From Burkholderia sp. GAS332 (GTDB lineage Bacteria; Pseudomonadota; Gammaproteobacteria; Burkholderiales; Burkholderiaceae): DNA of 64,000 nt. The first letter of the stretch is position 1. Each line of letters starts with the position of its first letter. Location of the stretch: the NCBI GenBank assembly GCA_900142905.1, contig FSRV01000002.1, positions 4,464,001-4,528,000 of the forward strand, written 5' to 3'. Positions 61,558 through 64,000 of the stretch are shown here, piece after piece. A model generated the notes under the pieces. The model saw only the letters and a program-made list of their open reading frames with translations, searched no databases and was not told the origin of the DNA. A program made the position numbers and the translations under genes.

Positions 61558-63672
61558 ATGGTCACCAAAACGCGTCGAGATTTTCTGAAGCTGTCCGCCG
61601 GACTGGCGGGCGCGACAGCCGCCACCACCCTGTTTCCCGAATCGATTCGCAAAGCGCTGGCAATCGAGCCGACTTCCGTGACGGGGACGATTCAGGACGT
61701 GCAGCACATTGTTGTCTTCATGCAGGAGAACCGCTCGTTCGACCACTATCTCGGTCACCTGAGCGGCGTGCGCGGTTATAACGACCGCTTTCCCGTGACG
61801 CTGCCGAACGGCCAGCCGGTGTGGTTCCAACCGCGTCAGGAGGATCAGACAAAGGTGATCGCGCCGTTCCGCTACGACACGACCAATCCGAGCGTCAACG
61901 CGCAATGTATCGGCGGTCTGCCGCACACGTGGGCCACCACGCACGGTGCGATCGACAGCGGCCGCGCGGACAAGTGGGCCGTGCAGAAGAGCAATATGAC
62001 GATGGGCTATCACATGCGTGAGGACATTCCGTTCCATTACGCGCTCGCGGATGCCTTCACCGTATGCGACAACTACTTCTGTTCGATCCCGGGCAACACG
62101 CACCCGAACCGCATGTATCTGATGACGGGCATGGTTGACCCGCTTGCCACCGGTGGTGGCCCGCTACTCGACAACACCGATTACATCGACAACCAGTTCG
62201 ACACCATCAAGCTGCAGCCCTTCAACTGGACCACGTATCCCGAGCGGCTCGAGACGGCCGGCATCTCGTGGCAGATCTACCAGCAGGGCACCGGCTTCGA
62301 CAATTTCAGCGGCAACTACGGCACGAACATGCTGGCCTCGTTCCAGAACTTCGTGAATGCACCGGCTGGTTCGTCGCTGCAGAACCGGGGTATGAGTACA
62401 CGCACGCTGACGCAGTTGAAGACTGACGTACAGGCCAATGCATTGCCGCAAGTGTCGTGGTTGCTGCCGCCTGCTGCGTATTCGGAGCATCCGAAGTTCA
62501 CGCCGCTCTACGGCGCCAATTACATCTCGACGATTCTCGATGCGCTGACGTCGAATCCCGATGTGTGGAGCAAGACGGTCCTGTTCATCATGTATGACGA
62601 GAACGACGGTTTCTTCGACCACGTGGTGCCGCCGCAAGCGCCCACGGTGCCGGGCTCGGGCATGAGTACCGTGGACATCTCGCTCGAGCGGCATAACGTG
62701 GTGACCGCGACGCAAGCCGGTACCTATACCGCCGACAATCTGCCGTACGGCCTCGGCCCGCGTGTGCCGATGACCGTGGTGTCGCCGTGGTCGAAGGGCG
62801 GCTTCGTCTGCTCGCAGGTGTTCGATCACACGTCGGTGCTGCAATTCATCGAGAAGCGTTTCGGCGTGATGGAAACCAATATCTCGCCATGGCGCCGTGC
62901 GATCTGCGGCGATCTGACTTCAGCGCTCGACTTTTCGAAGTCGGACGCCACCGTGCCGTCGCTGCCGAGTACGCAAACCTACGTTGCGCAGGCCGATATG
63001 CAATGCGCGCGGTCCACGGCGCAGGCCGCGCCGGCCAGTACCGCGCAGCAACTGGTGACGGCGCAGGAGCTCGGCACGCGGCCCGCGCGTGCGTTGCCGT
63101 ACGAGTTGCATGTGAACGGGCAGGTGCAGTCGCAAGGCTATGCGCTGACGTTCGCGAACACCGGCACGCAGGGCGCGCATTTCTGGGTGTACACCGGTGA
63201 CCCGACCGCGATGCCGCGCCGCTACACCGTCGAGGCCGGCAAGCAATTGACCGATACGTGGGCATTCGACGCGAACGGCAATTACATGGTGAACGTCTAC
63301 GGCCCGAACGGTTATTTCCGGCGCTTCGCGGGTTCGTCCACGGCGGATGCCGCCGCCAGGCCGGATGTCGTGACCTGTTACGACGTGGCCAACGGCAACG
63401 TCTACGTCACGCTGTCCAACGCGGGGAGCACGCCGCTCACGGTCACCGCGGCCGACGTCGCGTATGGTCAGGCGCCGCTCACGGTGACGGTGCCGGCGGG
63501 CAAGAGCGTCGAGGCGCATTGGGACCTGTCGTGCAGCAGTCAGTGGTATGACTTTCAATTGACTGTCGCGGGTAATGCGAGCTGGTTAAGGCGCATTGCG
63601 GGTCATGTGGAAACGGGGCAAACCAGCATGACCGATCCGGCGGCCACTGCGCCGGTGACGAAGGCGATTTAA
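61558..63672 (+). CDS. Phospholipase C, phosphocholine-specific type, Tat-exported
   Basis: 704 residues. The N terminus carries a Tat signal TRRDFLKLSAGLAGATAATT. The catalytic alkaline-phosphatase-like domain has IVVFMQENRSFDHYLGHLSG, then CSIPGNTHPNRMYLMTG and MYDENDGFFDHVVPPQAPT, which supply metal and nucleophile residues of the PLC/acid-phosphatase (AcpA) superfamily. Two C-terminal beta domains (about 500-690) are those of PlcN/PlcH-type enzymes. It cleaves phosphatidylcholine and related lipids outside the cytoplasmic membrane, releasing phosphocholine. AGG lies 11 nt before the ATG. Confidence 0.93.
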   Translation: MVTKTRRDFLKLSAGLAGATAATTLFPESIRKALAIEPTSVTGTIQDVQHIVVFMQENRSFDHYLGHLSGVRGYNDRFPVTLPNGQPVWFQPRQEDQTKVIAPFRYDTTNPSVNAQCIGGLPHTWATTHGAIDSGRADKWAVQKSNMTMGYHMREDIPFHYALADAFTVCDNYFCSIPGNTHPNRMYLMTGMVDPLATGGGPLLDNTDYIDNQFDTIKLQPFNWTTYPERLETAGISWQIYQQGTGFDNFSGNYGTNMLASFQNFVNAPAGSSLQNRGMSTRTLTQLKTDVQANALPQVSWLLPPAAYSEHPKFTPLYGANYISTILDALTSNPDVWSKTVLFIMYDENDGFFDHVVPPQAPTVPGSGMSTVDISLERHNVVTATQAGTYTADNLPYGLGPRVPMTVVSPWSKGGFVCSQVFDHTSVLQFIEKRFGVMETNISPWRRAICGDLTSALDFSKSDATVPSLPSTQTYVAQADMQCARSTAQAAPASTAQQLVTAQELGTRPARALPYELHVNGQVQSQGYALTFANTGTQGAHFWVYTGDPTAMPRRYTVEAGKQLTDTWAFDANGNYMVNVYGPNGYFRRFAGSSTADAAARPDVVTCYDVANGNVYVTLSNAGSTPLTVTAADVAYGQAPLTVTVPAGKSVEAHWDLSCSSQWYDFQLTVAGNASWLRRIAGHVETGQTSMTDPAATAPVTKAI

Positions 63673-63803
63673 GCGTGCGGATTCGACGTTTCTTTCAAAT
63701 TCATTTCGGCGTCCGTGCTAACTGGTAAATCAATTTTACATTTGGCGACAACGCGCCGAGTTCGTGAGAGGATGGCAGTTCACTTTTTCTCGCGGAGGGC
63801 GAA

Positions 63804-64000
63804 ATGGGACTCTTGGATGAAGTAGGCAAGATCGCTGGCGCAGTAGCTGCCGTTGAGGCGGCAGAAAAAGTCGATCCGGACGCAGGTCTGCTAACGAAGG
63901 GTGTGGCAGCAGTGGCGGGCTTTGAAGGGGCCGGTGCATTGGAGGGGTTGGTCGAGAAGAAAGACGGCGAGAAGCAGGACGACGCCGACAATACTCAAGC
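63804..64000 (+). CDS. Hypothetical protein, N-terminal part (runs off the window)
   Basis: ATG at 63804 follows GGAGGGCGAA. The visible 65 residues begin MGLLDEVGKIAGAVAAVEAA and turn strongly charged (Lys, Glu, Asp) toward the window's end. Soluble and helical; no family recognised. An antisense frame here is a shadow. Confidence 0.6.
   Translation, partial: MGLLDEVGKIAGAVAAVEAAEKVDPDAGLLTKGVAAVAGFEGAGALEGLVEKKDGEKQDDADNTQ

Overview
The window is chromosomal DNA of high G+C from a Betaproteobacterium, most likely a Burkholderiaceae member close to Paraburkholderia or Caballeronia. This rests on family resemblance only: GlxA-type AraC regulators, the sfn sulfone genes beside a liv-type transporter, a cepacian-like export set and small secreted proteins typical of that family. 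I saw no tRNA, rRNA, CRISPR array or intact insertion sequence. All coordinates were read by eye and no database was searched.

Layout. (1) 1-4.5 kb: a small catabolic or redox cluster (aldo/keto reductase, carboxymuconolactone-decarboxylase-like lipoprotein, LysR regulator, SDR, AroE-like dehydrogenase, small protein). Its three intergenic regions share one repeated operator-like motif. (2) 4.6-10.2 kb: a divalent-cation region with two non-canonical Nramp transporters, an MgtC-family protein, two very short single-helix membrane proteins, and a leader of about 745 nt holding two short ORFs with ribosome binding sites. An OprB porin remnant lies inside it. (3) 10.3-14.5 kb: housekeeping and small genes (kup, a leuB paralogue). 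(4) 15-43 kb: a large Wzy-dependent exopolysaccharide locus. It holds yjbH, galU, ugd, an acyltransferase, three glycosyltransferases, a flippase, a polymerase, a reversed glycosidase/glycosyltransferase pair, rfbBAC, wza, a low-molecular-weight phosphatase, wzc, an initiating sugar-phosphate transferase and two GlxA-type regulators. A TGGCC-centred palindrome recurs at its control regions. (5) 43-48 kb: a gene-poor stretch with terminator hairpins and a candidate small RNA, then alr and a GGDEF/EAL gene. (6) 48-60.4 kb: an organosulfur locus. A likely sigma-54 promoter drives msuE-sfnG, a degenerate adenylating-enzyme homologue and a complete five-gene liv-type ABC transporter. sfnC and the activator sfnR are divergent, and a second SfnC-like flavoprotein gene has its own sigma-54-like promoter. 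(7) 60.7-64 kb: small hypothetical genes, a Tat-exported phospholipase C, and a partial gene at the end.

The strongest candidates for undescribed biology are the cation-transport region with its microproteins and long leader, the sulfone operon fused to a liv transporter and a P-loop-less adenylating homologue, and the shared operator of the exopolysaccharide locus with its paired GlxA regulators.
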